Shown one piece after another: positions 15,598-25,112 of a stretch of 64,000 nt of DNA. The notes beneath the pieces were generated by a model. That model was not told the origin of the DNA. It saw only the letters and a list, made by a program, of their open reading frames with translations, and did not search any database. This stretch comes from Victivallales bacterium. GTDB lineage: Bacteria; Verrucomicrobiota; Lentisphaeria; Oligosphaerales; Oligosphaeraceae. Made by a program: the position numbers and the translations under genes. Position 1 is the first letter of the stretch, and every line of letters starts with the position of its first letter. The stretch covers positions 1-64,000 of the forward strand of contig JAFZIJ010000196.1 in assembly GCA_017554445.1 (NCBI GenBank). Reading direction: 5' to 3'.

Positions 15598-16446
15598 TTA
15601 TTGTTCTTCTGGAATAGGAAGAACGGTCAAGGCACCACGATTGACAGGAACCAGTTCAGAGAGACTGGCGGGGGATTTGACGGCAGTTTTGCGGAAGTAG
15701 AGCTTGGCAAGACCGCCGAGAACAAACAGGCAGAGAACAACAATCAACGTGCCGATCAGCAAGCTCGGAATCGAGACGAAATGCTTCTTCGGAATTTCGA
15801 TTTCACGCAATCCGCCCGTACTCGTCGCGGAAACGGTGCGTACGGACGGTTCGTCGTCGTTGCCGTAGGCACGATATGCATCCCTAAATTTCTGGACGTA
15901 TTTATCTGGAGCGACGACATATTCAATGCAGAGTTTTCTCACGTAGTCTGCGCCGACGTTGATGTTGCTGATCTGCTCGTAGTTGCCTTCTTCAAGAGCG
16001 CGGATCTTCTGGATTGGAATCTTTGTCTTGTTGGCAAGATCCTGCAAGGAGCAACCCAAGCTCCCGCGAAGTTTTGTCAACGCATCGCCAAGCGACTCAT
16101 CATCGCTTATTTCAAAGATTTCCGGCTCTTCTTCCGGTTCTTCCTCCGGCTCCTTAGGAGCTTCCTGCGGAGGCGGCGACGGAGGTTGCGGGGCCGTCAT
16201 TTGCGGAGTGGGTGGCAAGCTTCCACCGAATCTGGTTGTCTGACGGGATGATGCGGCGTTATCCGTCTCCTCTCTACCAATAAGGGCATTGGCGGCATCT
16301 TCCGCCGTTTCCTCATGTTCCGGTTTGGAGGACATGACAGACTGGAGATTGACCATGGCTCTGCGGCCTTCGTTCGGCTTGTCATCCCAAACAAGCGGAA
16401 GGTTCTGCATTGTGTTGGATTCGGCTTTTTTTCTTGTCTTCAACAT
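15598..16446 (-). CDS. RodZ-like helix-turn-helix membrane protein
   Basis: A 282-residue protein. Residues 1-110 are low-complexity and acidic or Pro-rich. Residues 119-185 form an HTH_25/Xre-like domain (LGDALTKLRGSLGCSLQDLA, then KTKIPIQKIRALEEGNYEQI). A single membrane segment covers about 224-248, and a short periplasmic end follows. The order HTH, linker, membrane span is that of RodZ, which couples MreB to the cell-wall machinery, but the long leading segment and short periplasmic part differ from the E. coli protein. AAGGAG lies 10 bp before the ATG. It follows ftsK on the same strand, in keeping with an envelope or division role. Confidence 0.7.
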   Translation of the reverse strand: MLKTRKKAESNTMQNLPLVWDDKPNEGRRAMVNLQSVMSSKPEHEETAEDAANALIGREETDNAASSRQTTRFGGSLPPTPQMTAPQPPSPPPQEAPKEPEEEPEEEPEIFEISDDESLGDALTKLRGSLGCSLQDLANKTKIPIQKIRALEEGNYEQISNINVGADYVRKLCIEYVVAPDKYVQKFRDAYRAYGNDDEPSVRTVSATSTGGLREIEIPKKHFVSIPSLLIGTLIVVLCLFVLGGLAKLYFRKTAVKSPASLSELVPVNRGALTVLPIPEEQ

Positions 16447-16557
16447 CCTATGTTATCTCCTTGTGTCATGGAGCTTTTTATCTGGTTGTTAATATAAGGA
16501 CAACAACATGAAAAGGAAAGTCCGGACTGTTAATTTTGTTTAAAAAACAGAAGGCTT

Positions 16558-18975
16558 TCAGAAGTCGTTGTCCAAGGCGTCGTTCGGATTGCCGTGCTCC
16601 TCTTTTGTCACGAGAATTTCACGTTTGCCGCTGTTGCCCGGATCGGGGCCGACGATGCCATTGTCCTCCAGTTCCTCCATCAAGGTGGCAGCCTTATTGT
16701 AGCCGACGCCGAGACGTCGCTGCAGATAGCTAATGGAGGTTTTCTTTTCAGTGAGGACAATATGCTTGGCGCGTTCGTAGAGATCGTTTTCGTCTCCGTC
16801 ACCGCCGTCAATGCCATCGCCGCCGTGTCCGCCGCCACCATCGCCGCCATCGCCATCTTCGACGACCGTAAACATGTTCTCCTCAAAGGATTGCGGCAGT
16901 TGTTGCGCGATGTATTCGACGACGCGATTGCGTTCTTCGTCCTCCGCCATGGCACCTTGGATTCGCTCCAGCCCAATGCCGCCGGACTTATAGAGCATGT
17001 CGCCTTTGCCGAGGAGGGATTCGGCGCCTTTGCCCCCTAGAATCGTCATGGAATCCGTTGCGGAGGCGACGCGGAAGGCGATACGGACTGGGAAGTTGCT
17101 CTTGATTGTTCCCGTAATGACCTTGACATCAGGACGTTGTGTCGCTATGATGACATGGATGCCAGTGGCACGGGCTTTGGCAGCCAATCTTGATAAAGAT
17201 GTTTCGACATCGACTTTGGCGGTCGCCATAATGTCGGCCAATTCGTCGATAATGACAACGATGAAGGGCATGCGGTCCGGGATGGGCTGTCCTTCGTCGT
17301 CAAGGAGGACGGGATGTCCTTTTTCGATGGGGCGTGCGTTAAAGGAGAGGAGGTCGCGTGAGCCTGCCTTCTGGAGGATTTTGAGGCGCCGTTCCATTTC
17401 GCGGACGGCCCATTTGAGGGCGAGAGCGACCTTTTCCGTGTCGAAGATGACTGGTGTGAGCAGATGCGGAAGTTTTTGGTATGCAGCGAATTCGACCTGT
17501 TTGGGATCGACCATGATCAGTTTGAGCTGATCTGGGCTGTATTTGTAGAGCATTGACATGATGATGATGTTCATGCAGACGGACTTACCCGCGCCGGTGG
17601 CACCGGCGATCAAGAGGTGGGGAGCCTTTGCGAGGTCGATGATGATGGTTTTGCCGGCAATGTTTTTGCCTAGCAGGAGGGGCAGGTCGCATTTGGAAGT
17701 ACGCCACAGAGGGTCTTCGAGCAGGGAACGGACGGAAACAGGCTTGAGAACTTTGTTCGGCACTTCGACGCCGACGCGATTATCGCCTGGAATTGGCGTG
17801 AGGATGCGGAGGGAGGTCGCCTTGAGGGCCATCATGATATTGCCTTCCAGACTGGATATCTTGTCGACCTTCACGCCTGGTTTCATGGAGATTTTGATGA
17901 GCGTGACTTGTGGGCCAGGCACGGAATCCACAACCTGTGCCTCAATTCCGAATGAATTTAGTTCCTGCTGCAGAAGCTCTTCATTGAGTTTGATTTCCTT
18001 CTCGGATGCCTCTGAATTTTCAGCGGTTTCCACAATGTTGAGCAAATCGATCGGCGGCAGACGGTAGCCCTCCAGTGAATTGAATGGTGGTGGTGGCGGC
18101 ACTTCCTCACGTGGCTTGATGATTGTCTTGGCTATGGTCGTCTCTGTTTTGGGCGGGGGAGGCGGTGCCACGGGCGGTTGCGGCGTTGACTTAGGCTGTT
18201 CGATTTCCTCTTGCGGCTTCGGTTTTGGCCGGACGATTGTGTCATCCGGTTGAGACTTTCCTTCACGGGATTTTAGTGCATTGATGGCATGGATGACAAG
18301 TTTCTGCCAGTCATATCTCCAAATATAGTAGAGAGCACCACAAATGCAGAGCGACGCGAAAATGGCTGTTCCCGTGGTGTTTAGCGTGATATGGAACCAT
18401 CCGCTGTCCGGATTGCCCAGACGCTGGCCCACGACACCGCCGGGCATGGTCGCCAGATTGTATTTGGAGGCGGCTGACGCGAATTGATCTGGCAGGGTCG
18501 CCAAAAGAATGGACAACGCGACGGTGAAAAGGATGATGGAGGCGATGTAGAAGAAACCGACGGAATCAAGATATTTGTTGAAGATGAGCCGCCGGAGGGC
18601 GCAGAAGAAGACGAGCGCGATGGAGATTGGTGTAGCGAGCCCGAAGGTCAGCATCATGTACCATGCGGTATAGGCGCCCCATTTGCCCATGGGATTGCGC
18701 GGATAGAGGCCGCTTGTGATGCCGCCGGCGAAATAATTGATGTCGTCTTGGTCAAATAGGAACAGCGCCAATGCCAGACAGACGCATATGACGATGATGA
18801 GCAGACGGAAGAAATAGGATGAAGAATTGGAAGATTCCGGCTCGGATGTAGTTTTCGAATAAAGCGTGCTCACGATGATTATAAAGAAGAAGACAGGAAA
18901 GCGTAAGGGTGCTCTTTCCCCGGTTGTTACAGATGACTCATCGTGCGTTTCTCCTCCCCTTGACAAGAAAAACAC
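16558..18975 (-). CDS. ftsK: FtsK/SpoIIIE DNA translocase
   Basis: A DNA-pumping ATPase at the division septum, up to 805 residues. Four N-terminal membrane segments lie between about 55 and 220, followed by a Pro-rich linker (250-300) and the alpha/beta motor domain. The motor has Walker A GATGAGKS (458-465), MVDPKQVEF, Walker B IVVIIDELAD and RLAAKARATGIHVIIATQRP. The C-terminal winged-helix gamma domain is present, with SISYLQRRLGVGYNKAATLMEELE read in parts. The start is uncertain. The frame opens with GTG at 18975 without a ribosome-binding site, and another GTG is at 18873. The only strong site (GGGGAGGAG near 18952-18960) leads to an ATG in another frame. A Gly/Asp-rich stretch separates motor and gamma domain. 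Confidence 0.92.
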   Translation of the reverse strand: MFFLSRGGETHDESSVTTGERAPLRFPVFFFIIIVSTLYSKTTSEPESSNSSSYFFRLLIIVICVCLALALFLFDQDDINYFAGGITSGLYPRNPMGKWGAYTAWYMMLTFGLATPISIALVFFCALRRLIFNKYLDSVGFFYIASIILFTVALSILLATLPDQFASAASKYNLATMPGGVVGQRLGNPDSGWFHITLNTTGTAIFASLCICGALYYIWRYDWQKLVIHAINALKSREGKSQPDDTIVRPKPKPQEEIEQPKSTPQPPVAPPPPPKTETTIAKTIIKPREEVPPPPPFNSLEGYRLPPIDLLNIVETAENSEASEKEIKLNEELLQQELNSFGIEAQVVDSVPGPQVTLIKISMKPGVKVDKISSLEGNIMMALKATSLRILTPIPGDNRVGVEVPNKVLKPVSVRSLLEDPLWRTSKCDLPLLLGKNIAGKTIIIDLAKAPHLLIAGATGAGKSVCMNIIIMSMLYKYSPDQLKLIMVDPKQVEFAAYQKLPHLLTPVIFDTEKVALALKWAVREMERRLKILQKAGSRDLLSFNARPIEKGHPVLLDDEGQPIPDRMPFIVVIIDELADIMATAKVDVETSLSRLAAKARATGIHVIIATQRPDVKVITGTIKSNFPVRIAFRVASATDSMTILGGKGAESLLGKGDMLYKSGGIGLERIQGAMAEDEERNRVVEYIAQQLPQSFEENMFTVVEDGDGGDGGGGHGGDGIDGGDGDENDLYERAKHIVLTEKKTSISYLQRRLGVGYNKAATLMEELEDNGIVGPDPGNSGKREILVTKEEHGNPNDALDNDF

Positions 18976-19198
18976 ACATAATATTATTTAATATGCAATC
19001 AGAAACAAAAGACGCAAGCGACCACTGATGTTTTTTGTGGATTTTTTGTGATTTTTTAGGAACCGCGAAGACCGCTTCATGGAGCTGAAAGCTTAACGTA
19101 AATGCTGAATGCAAAAGGGACGGAAGTTATAAGCCTCTTGTCCATTTTGCCGCGTTTGTCGCTGAAAAACGGTCGCGCAGGAGCGCAACCCTCCCGTA

Positions 19199-21496
19199 TC
19201 ATTCGAGGATATCGTAAGTGCCGCTGGTAATGAATGGTTCGCAGCCGTTGTGGCCGTCATTGGAGGGAATGACATTGTAGCGCCATGTCGTTTTGGAGCC
19301 GTCGATGACGATGTGCCCAAGCGAATCAATCGTGACGATGGCGCTGAGCGGATCCGTGAAGAACCATGTGTTTTTAGCCTGGCCTAATTCGGTCAAATTG
19401 CGTTTACGAGAGCCGGTCGGCTTGCCATCTTGGTCGTAATCGACAAAATCATACGTCATGCCGTCGGCGTAATGCTGCTCCTTCTGTCCGCCCTGCCAGT
19501 CGCCGTTATAGACTGTGTTGACATCGAAGAAGAGGATGTTGTCGATGACTTTGACATGATTCGTGTGAAGGTGCCCATTGATGGCCATGAGGACGGTGCC
19601 TAGACGGCTGGCGTTGGCCTTTTTGAAAATCTCGCGGACTTTCTTTGTGTCCGGAGCGGAGCTCCATTCGGCGGAATAGCCGACGTGGCTGAAAACGAGG
19701 CAGGGGATTTCTTTGTCCGCAGCGTCCATGAGGATATTTTCAAGCCATTCCAACTGCTTGGGGCCCAGCGAGTTGCCAGATGAATTGCCTTTGGGCGGGC
19801 CGTAGCTGGCTTCCGTGTTGTGCTGCCATTCCTTCGTCGTCGGATTCCATGAATAGTTCGTGTCCAGGCAGATGATGCGGAAGCCGTTGGATTCGAAATA
19901 GTAATGGGCGATGAAACCATCGCCGATCTTGCCGTCTTCCGTAGCCCAGACAACGTTGTCGGCCTGATTGGTCAAACGCGGCGTGACGAGTGGCATGACG
20001 TTGCCGCGTGATTCGAGTTCATGGTTGCCGTAAACACCGTAGGCGGGGAGGTTTCGGTTGTTATTCAGATAGGCGTTCATCAGTTCGGGAGAGCCTTTGT
20101 AGTCGTTGCAGAAGTCGCCGCCATGGATCATGAAGGCGACATTGGCCTGCGCGGCGCGATCGACGATGGCCTGCATACCGGCGACGGGGGAGGCGTACAT
20201 GCCTTTCTTATAATGGAAATCAGAGAAGACTGCGAACGTCAGTTGCTTGACATTCGGGCCTTGATAACCTTTGACATTTTTGAATACGGTATCCATGTTT
20301 CTTTTTTGGGTATCATTTAATTGGTTGTAGTTTTTGTTGGCGATCATGACGGGATTGATGCGCCATTGCTTCGTGGAATAGAGGACTGGCCATCCTACAG
20401 ACGTATAAGAAAGGAATGCGCGGACGACATATGTGCGGGAAAGATCGTCGCCTCGCAGGTTTGGGAACTTCAGTAGTTCGATTTTGGTTTTATCGTCTTG
20501 TGAAATGGTGCTGCTTTCGTGGTAACGGGCGGTCAATTTCGCGTCTTCCAATAGGTCTCCCAAATGTACGAGAAGAAGCGGGGATGACAGGACACCGTCG
20601 TTGAGATTTTTGTCCGTCTTGTCAAGCGTGACGGGTACCAACAGTGTGCAGGCATCGCCGTCGCATTCGATATATGGCTTGCCCATCGTCAGGGCAGTAG
20701 TCAACCCTCTCTCCAGCAACGTTTTGGGAAGTAGTTTACGGACAGTGACGGATGAGACGAGAAAACTGCCGCCGCAACTGTACATGCCGATGCGGGTGCG
20801 CGGAGCGTCCGTTTCGCGTTTCCTGTCCGCCAACTGCGAGACGAACTTGCCGTTGCAATAGAAATAGGAGACACCTTCCAGATGATAGACCGTGAAGACG
20901 ACATCCGTGTTCAAGTCAGGCAAAGGGCCTGCAAAATAGCCAGTGGAGCAGTCTATGTTCTGTCTGCCGATATCGCCATTGCCTTGCTTGCGGACGAACT
21001 GCGCGAACTCGCCTTCTTTCACTTCGTACGGATACATCATGCTATTCGTAGCATAATTACAGTTCACATAATCGTCGGCGATGTCCGTTTCAAGCCCGAA
21101 GGAGCCGCCTCTGCCGACAAATTGGAAGGTCGCCGAAAAGACGTAGTTCTCCGTGCAAAGCGGCGGCAAGGCGATGATATGGGCGCCCTTGTCCGAACGG
21201 ATGGCGAACTTGTGGTTCTGGACGGAAACGACGTCACCGCTTAGGCCTGTGGCTTTGTCGGCGGCCCACAGGAAATTGAACGGATGGTTTTTGATCCAGC
21301 CTTCCGGCATGCCGCCGTTTTCGATTTTGGAGAAATCCTCCTGAAGAATGACTTCTCCAAGACGCGCATTGGCAAAGATTTGGGATTCAACAGTATTGTC
21401 TTTCGCCTGTTGTGCGAGAATGGCGGACGGAAATGCGCCGACGAGCAGCATCGTGGAAAGGACGGCACCTATACGATATGAAGTAGAGTGATTCAT
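19199..21496 (-). CDS. exported calcineurin-like metallophosphoesterase
   Basis: A 765-residue secreted protein with a signal peptide (about residues 1-28, ending ILAQQ). Residues about 45-280 form a beta-sandwich, LamG-like region. The metallophosphoesterase domain (about 420-670) shows the metal motifs FSDFHY, GGDFCND, GNHELE, FSHVGYS and NGHLHTNH. A short C-terminal beta domain follows. I chose the ATG at 21496. The open frame continues to 21604, but that part is only the translation of a 9-bp repeat array, giving an Ser-Arg-rich stretch. The substrate, perhaps a phosphodiester in the environment or envelope, is unknown. It is downstream of the pilus cluster but separated by repeats. Confidence 0.85.
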   Translation of the reverse strand: MNHSTSYRIGAVLSTMLLVGAFPSAILAQQAKDNTVESQIFANARLGEVILQEDFSKIENGGMPEGWIKNHPFNFLWAADKATGLSGDVVSVQNHKFAIRSDKGAHIIALPPLCTENYVFSATFQFVGRGGSFGLETDIADDYVNCNYATNSMMYPYEVKEGEFAQFVRKQGNGDIGRQNIDCSTGYFAGPLPDLNTDVVFTVYHLEGVSYFYCNGKFVSQLADRKRETDAPRTRIGMYSCGGSFLVSSVTVRKLLPKTLLERGLTTALTMGKPYIECDGDACTLLVPVTLDKTDKNLNDGVLSSPLLLVHLGDLLEDAKLTARYHESSTISQDDKTKIELLKFPNLRGDDLSRTYVVRAFLSYTSVGWPVLYSTKQWRINPVMIANKNYNQLNDTQKRNMDTVFKNVKGYQGPNVKQLTFAVFSDFHYKKGMYASPVAGMQAIVDRAAQANVAFMIHGGDFCNDYKGSPELMNAYLNNNRNLPAYGVYGNHELESRGNVMPLVTPRLTNQADNVVWATEDGKIGDGFIAHYYFESNGFRIICLDTNYSWNPTTKEWQHNTEASYGPPKGNSSGNSLGPKQLEWLENILMDAADKEIPCLVFSHVGYSAEWSSAPDTKKVREIFKKANASRLGTVLMAINGHLHTNHVKVIDNILFFDVNTVYNGDWQGGQKEQHYADGMTYDFVDYDQDGKPTGSRKRNLTELGQAKNTWFFTDPLSAIVTIDSLGHIVIDGSKTTWRYNVIPSNDGHNGCEPFITSGTYDILE

Positions 21497-21499
21497 AAG

Positions 21500-21581
21500 T
21501 ATTCTGGATATTCTGGATGTTCTGGAAATTTTGGATGGTCTGGACGATCTGGATATTCTGGAAGTTCTGGATGGTCTGGAA
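21500..21581. repeat. 9-bp tandem array (TTCTGGATN)
   Basis: About nine copies of a 9-bp unit of consensus TTCTGGATA or TTCTGGATG, directly upstream of the metallophosphoesterase start. The same family in the opposite orientation (CCAGAATAT) begins 27 bp away at 21608, so the two could fold back on each other. Other copies are at about 6102, 38870 and 58261. Confidence 0.85.
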
Positions 21582-21607
21582 GAAGCCTGTTTCCTATGAG
21601 ACAAGAA

Positions 21608-21640
21608 TCCAGAAATTCCAGTAAATCCAGATAAGCCAGT
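21608..21640. repeat. 9-bp array, inverted copy (CCAGNAATN)
   Basis: Three to four copies of the 9-bp unit in the reverse orientation to the array at 21500-21581. Confidence 0.75.
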
Positions 21641-21647
21641 GAAAAGA

Positions 21648-21702
21648 CATTAAGCATTAAGCATTAAGCATTAAGCATTAAGCATTAAGCATTAAGCATT
21701 AA
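21648..21702. repeat. 7-bp tandem array (CATTAAG), 7.9 perfect copies
   Basis: Perfect repeats of CATTAAG, ending seven bases downstream (minus strand) of the TAG stop of the PilP/GspC-like gene. It is the reverse complement of the unit at 9554-9579. Confidence 0.9.
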
Positions 21703-21708
21703 AAAGAG

Positions 21709-22404
21709 CTATTCTTGTTTAAATGTAAAAGTATGCTTATTGTTCCAGTTGATGGACGTGGAGTTGCCGTCGGCATCCGTGAAAGTCGCCTGTTTATCGT
21801 CTGCGCTTTGGAATGTGACTTTGTCACAGATGACTGTTCCTTTTTTGCAGACGAGTCGTTTTTCCTTCTTTGCCGAATCCGTGACGATCAACATGGCGAG
21901 AGATTCGCCGCGCACATCGATATAGAATCCACGATAGGCGATCGTGAAAACGATGTCCGGCTTTTTGGGCGGCGGTGGCGGCTCTTCTTTCTTGGGCGGT
22001 TCTGGCTTTTGAGGGGGCGTTTCCTGCGCAGGTGGCTGAGCGGCATCCGGTTTGGGTGGTTCCGTCTTTGCTGTCTGTTCCGCTGGCTTTGGCGGCTCTT
22101 CCTTTTTGGGTGGCTCCTTTGTCTCTGGCTTGGGTGGCTCCGGTGGTGCCGTCAGATTAACCAGCGTATGCGCAAATGGATTGGCGGTAGTCACTTCTGG
22201 AACAGAAATGCTGAAAAATGAGCGATCCTGCCATGGGAGGATGGACACGGCGACCGGCTGATGGCCGATTTCATCCTGTTCCTCCGGAGCGGCCGTGAAG
22301 TAATGCGTCGCAAGGGAGCACAGCGTCAAGCAGGCGAGAAGCGCGATTAGAAACAACGCTTTTTCCCAAACGCGAATGAAGAGTGTGGTCAGTGACGCGA
22401 GCAT
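21709..22404 (-). CDS. PilP/GspC-like inner-membrane protein (pilus/secretion cluster)
   Basis: A 231-residue protein with one membrane segment (about 15-35), a linker rich in Pro, Lys and Glu (about 88-148) and a C-terminal beta domain (about 150-228). That is the layout of GspC and PilP, which link the inner-membrane platform to the secretin. Direct sequence similarity is too weak to be sure, so the call rests mainly on position as the last gene of a secretin/PilM/PilO cluster. Its ATG overlaps the stop of the PilO-like gene by one base (TGATG), a sign of translational coupling. A 7-bp repeat array follows the stop. Confidence 0.6.
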   Translation of the reverse strand: MLASLTTLFIRVWEKALFLIALLACLTLCSLATHYFTAAPEEQDEIGHQPVAVSILPWQDRSFFSISVPEVTTANPFAHTLVNLTAPPEPPKPETKEPPKKEEPPKPAEQTAKTEPPKPDAAQPPAQETPPQKPEPPKKEEPPPPPKKPDIVFTIAYRGFYIDVRGESLAMLIVTDSAKKEKRLVCKKGTVICDKVTFQSADDKQATFTDADGNSTSINWNNKHTFTFKQE

Positions 22405-23312
22405 CAGTTTTCCTTCGTCCCTCCTTCGACGTTTAGCAATGTGTTTGACGATGGCGCAGGGAAGAATGCGGAGAAACTCGCACGGAAATGCAGCTGTGAG
22501 ATGTCGATTTTGGCGCCGGGCGGCAATTCCTTCGGAGGTTCCGAATAGACGCGTATATGCTTTAGAGGAAGATATAAATCTTTTTCCTGCAATGATTTGA
22601 TGAATTTCAGGAAATTCTCCATCGTTCCAGTCAGATGGATGGAGACCGGAAATTCCAGAAGGTACGGTTTGGCGGTGTCGCTGCCGATGGCGTAGGCTAG
22701 CGTGCGGGTTGCGGAGATTTTGGCTTCGCCGTTTTCCTCCGCTTCAACTGCCAGCGAGTTGTCTAGAGCGTTGTGGAGGAGGATTCGGATGACCCATAAC
22801 TTCAGCATCAGATGGAAGACTGGTTCAGCTGTGTCAGTTTCGAAGCGCTTTTCCGTGATGATGATATTTTTCTCCTTGAATTCGGATTTGATTCGGTCTG
22901 AAAGGTCTTTGTAGTCGATACGGGTGGAATTATAGACGAACTGGTCTTCCGGGCTGAGACCGCGCGGCTCATCGCTTGGATAGACGTTGTGGATTTCGTT
23001 ATGGAATGTCATGGCGGCGCGGGCGAGCGTGTCGTCCGCGGCTTTCACGAGACCTTCCGTCGTCTGGCTTCCGTTGAGTGTGTTGTTGCATTCTTCAATG
23101 TGTTTTTTCAGCATTTCCGGATCCAGAAGGACGCCGTTCTTTTCAAGTTTTGCGCGTTTTTGTTCGTTTTGAGCACGGAGCGATTCAAGATTGCGCCATC
23201 TGGGAAAGACACCGAGCCACAGTGCGGCCAACGCCACAGCCATCAGGATGATGGTGTAGTGCAGCAGTCTGTGGTAGCCTTTCGGCCAGTCCTTGTAGGA
23301 TGGCTTGAACAT
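22404..23312 (-). CDS. PilO/GspM-like inner-membrane protein
   Basis: A 302-residue protein with a short cytoplasmic start, one membrane segment (about 18-40), a coiled-coil region (about 45-75, ending in KRAKLEKNG) and a periplasmic domain that probably has the ferredoxin-like fold of PilO and GspM. The region VSIHLTGTMENFLKFIKSL is typical of PilO. It lies 3 bp after the PilM-PilN-type gene and overlaps the next gene by one base. In Akkermansia the Amuc_1100 protein sits in a comparable place. That comparison is from memory. Confidence 0.7.
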   Translation of the reverse strand: MFKPSYKDWPKGYHRLLHYTIILMAVALAALWLGVFPRWRNLESLRAQNEQKRAKLEKNGVLLDPEMLKKHIEECNNTLNGSQTTEGLVKAADDTLARAAMTFHNEIHNVYPSDEPRGLSPEDQFVYNSTRIDYKDLSDRIKSEFKEKNIIITEKRFETDTAEPVFHLMLKLWVIRILLHNALDNSLAVEAEENGEAKISATRTLAYAIGSDTAKPYLLEFPVSIHLTGTMENFLKFIKSLQEKDLYLPLKHIRVYSEPPKELPPGAKIDISQLHFRASFSAFFPAPSSNTLLNVEGGTKEN

Positions 23313-23315
23313 GGA

Positions 23316-25112
23316 TCAGTATCGTTTTGTGGTGGATGGTGCGGTGAGGAGACTGGATTGGATAAGTTCTTCCTTGAAAGGAAGTTGCATGAAAAACGTC
23401 GTGAATTCGCCGCCAAGGGCGTCCGTATTGGCCTGCAGGAAGGTCCGCCATGGCGTGAAATACATGTCGCTGAAGTTCTTGGTGATGAAATCCGTATGGT
23501 CATCGACGTTGACATAGACGCCTGATTCGACCAGTTGCGTCTGCATGTCTTTAACGACCTTGTAGCGTGTTTTGCCAAGCGGTGCGATGCCGCCGATATA
23601 GATGCTGTTAAGAATCTTCAATGTGTTGACATTGATAGTTTTGGGAGAATATGTTATGACAGGTTGTTCCTGCGTCTTGTTTTCTTCCGAGAAGAGATCC
23701 GTGTAAGTGCTTGGCGTCCGAATGGGCTGGGGCCTGGTGGGAGGCTCCTCTTCCTCCTGTTTCTCTTTGTTGGCGCGTTCGAAGGAGAATTCATCCGCAA
23801 GGTAGATACCCCAGCACCGTTCGGCTTCATCGCCCACAGCCTGCGCGGCCTGCCAGCGTTGCAGGGCTTCCAGATACCGTTGCGTGCGATAGCCAACCTC
23901 CGCGACGGGTAGCATCCGTTTTTGCTGATAGGCCATCCGTTCGTGCATTTTTTCCATTTGCGGGATGAGGGTGGAGCATCGATTTAACGTATCATGTTCA
24001 GCATCAGCGATTTTCAATGCCGTATTGATATGGTAGAATGCGCCGGCGAACCATGCCAGAAGGCCGATTACCAGCAGTGCGAAGGCCAACGCGAGGTACG
24101 GGTATTCATGTTTTTTGTGTTCGAGCCATTTCTGGCGTTCAGGCAGGAGGGAGATTTTGACGGGCGTTTCATCCAAGGCGAATAGTGCGAGGCCGAAAAG
24201 CACTGTTAAGTCGGTATGGAGCAATGTGTCCGGTTGCGGCATCATGTCTCCCGGAATGCCGAACATCTGGACGGCGGCTTCCGGCTGGATGGCACAGAGC
24301 ATATCTACGAACTGCGAGATGTTTTCGCTTTCGCCTGTGGCCCAAATGTTGGGCAACGGCGTCAATGCAACTTCGGGAGGAAGTGTCTCCCGCCAGCGGG
24401 AGACGGCGTTTTCATATTCTTCGCGGAGCAACTGCAGGCCTGTCGCATGGGGGATGTTGTGGATGCCGAAGAGAAGCAAACTTGTGCAGACGACACCGCC
24501 GTTACAGATGATTGCCATAACGGTCGAATCCTCTTCCAGATTCAGAATTACCTGCGGCGTAGTGAGATAGGCGGCATCTGGATGCAAGGCGCAGAACGCA
24601 GAGGCGACCGCCAGCACGTGGGAGGTGACCTTCTGTCTCTTCAGCGGCTTGATACCGCTGAGAAAGTCGCAGCAGCCTGTGACGGACTCTTCGCGGGCAA
24701 TACTCAGGAGGATGTTTCGCTTCTCCTGATCCAGACCGCGCATAAGCTGGTAGTCGTAGATAAGGTTATCCTCCGAAAGGCTGCCGATGGAACGGACCTG
24801 CACCTGCACGAAATTCTCCAATGCGCTGTCCGGCAATGTATTCGGAATATCATGGATTGTCTCGTTGGATCCGAGCGACGTCAAGGAGACGCCCGCCAGA
24901 CTGACGCCTTCCGCCTTGATATGGCGTTTTAGAGCGGTCGGAAAGACGGTGGCGGCTCCATCCGCATCCTGATCATAGGGGAAGGAGGAGATATCCGTTA
25001 TGCGCAAATGACCACCTTTCCGCTCCAGACTGATGGTCTGGGCGGAATCTGGCGTGAAGTCGATGCCGATGCCCTTCGCCGCGCCTCTGTTGATGGACTT
25101 AAGGTTTGGCAA
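23316..25112 (-). CDS. PilM-PilN fusion (GspL-like) assembly protein
   Basis: A 598-residue protein. Residues 1-315 resemble the actin-like cytoplasmic PilM/GspL domain, starting KGIGIDFTPDSAQTISLERK. At about 318 comes ISLLPERQKWLEHK, matching the INLLP signature that opens PilN, then a membrane segment (338-360) and a periplasmic part with a Pro/Glu-rich linker near 450-470. PilM and PilN are separate genes in most type IV pili but one chain in GspL. The start is TTG at 25112 with GGAG nine bases upstream, inside the end of the secretin gene (14-bp overlap). It would recruit the assembly ATPase, which is not in this window. Confidence 0.78.
   Translation of the reverse strand: MPNLKSINRGAAKGIGIDFTPDSAQTISLERKGGHLRITDISSFPYDQDADGAATVFPTALKRHIKAEGVSLAGVSLTSLGSNETIHDIPNTLPDSALENFVQVQVRSIGSLSEDNLIYDYQLMRGLDQEKRNILLSIAREESVTGCCDFLSGIKPLKRQKVTSHVLAVASAFCALHPDAAYLTTPQVILNLEEDSTVMAIICNGGVVCTSLLLFGIHNIPHATGLQLLREEYENAVSRWRETLPPEVALTPLPNIWATGESENISQFVDMLCAIQPEAAVQMFGIPGDMMPQPDTLLHTDLTVLFGLALFALDETPVKISLLPERQKWLEHKKHEYPYLALAFALLVIGLLAWFAGAFYHINTALKIADAEHDTLNRCSTLIPQMEKMHERMAYQQKRMLPVAEVGYRTQRYLEALQRWQAAQAVGDEAERCWGIYLADEFSFERANKEKQEEEEPPTRPQPIRTPSTYTDLFSEENKTQEQPVITYSPKTINVNTLKILNSIYIGGIAPLGKTRYKVVKDMQTQLVESGVYVNVDDHTDFITKNFSDMYFTPWRTFLQANTDALGGEFTTFFMQLPFKEELIQSSLLTAPSTTKRY

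Noticed and set aside
21497-21604. Extension of the metallophosphoesterase to 21604
   Set aside because: The extra codons are only the 9-bp repeat, and the ATG at 21496 begins the signal peptide.
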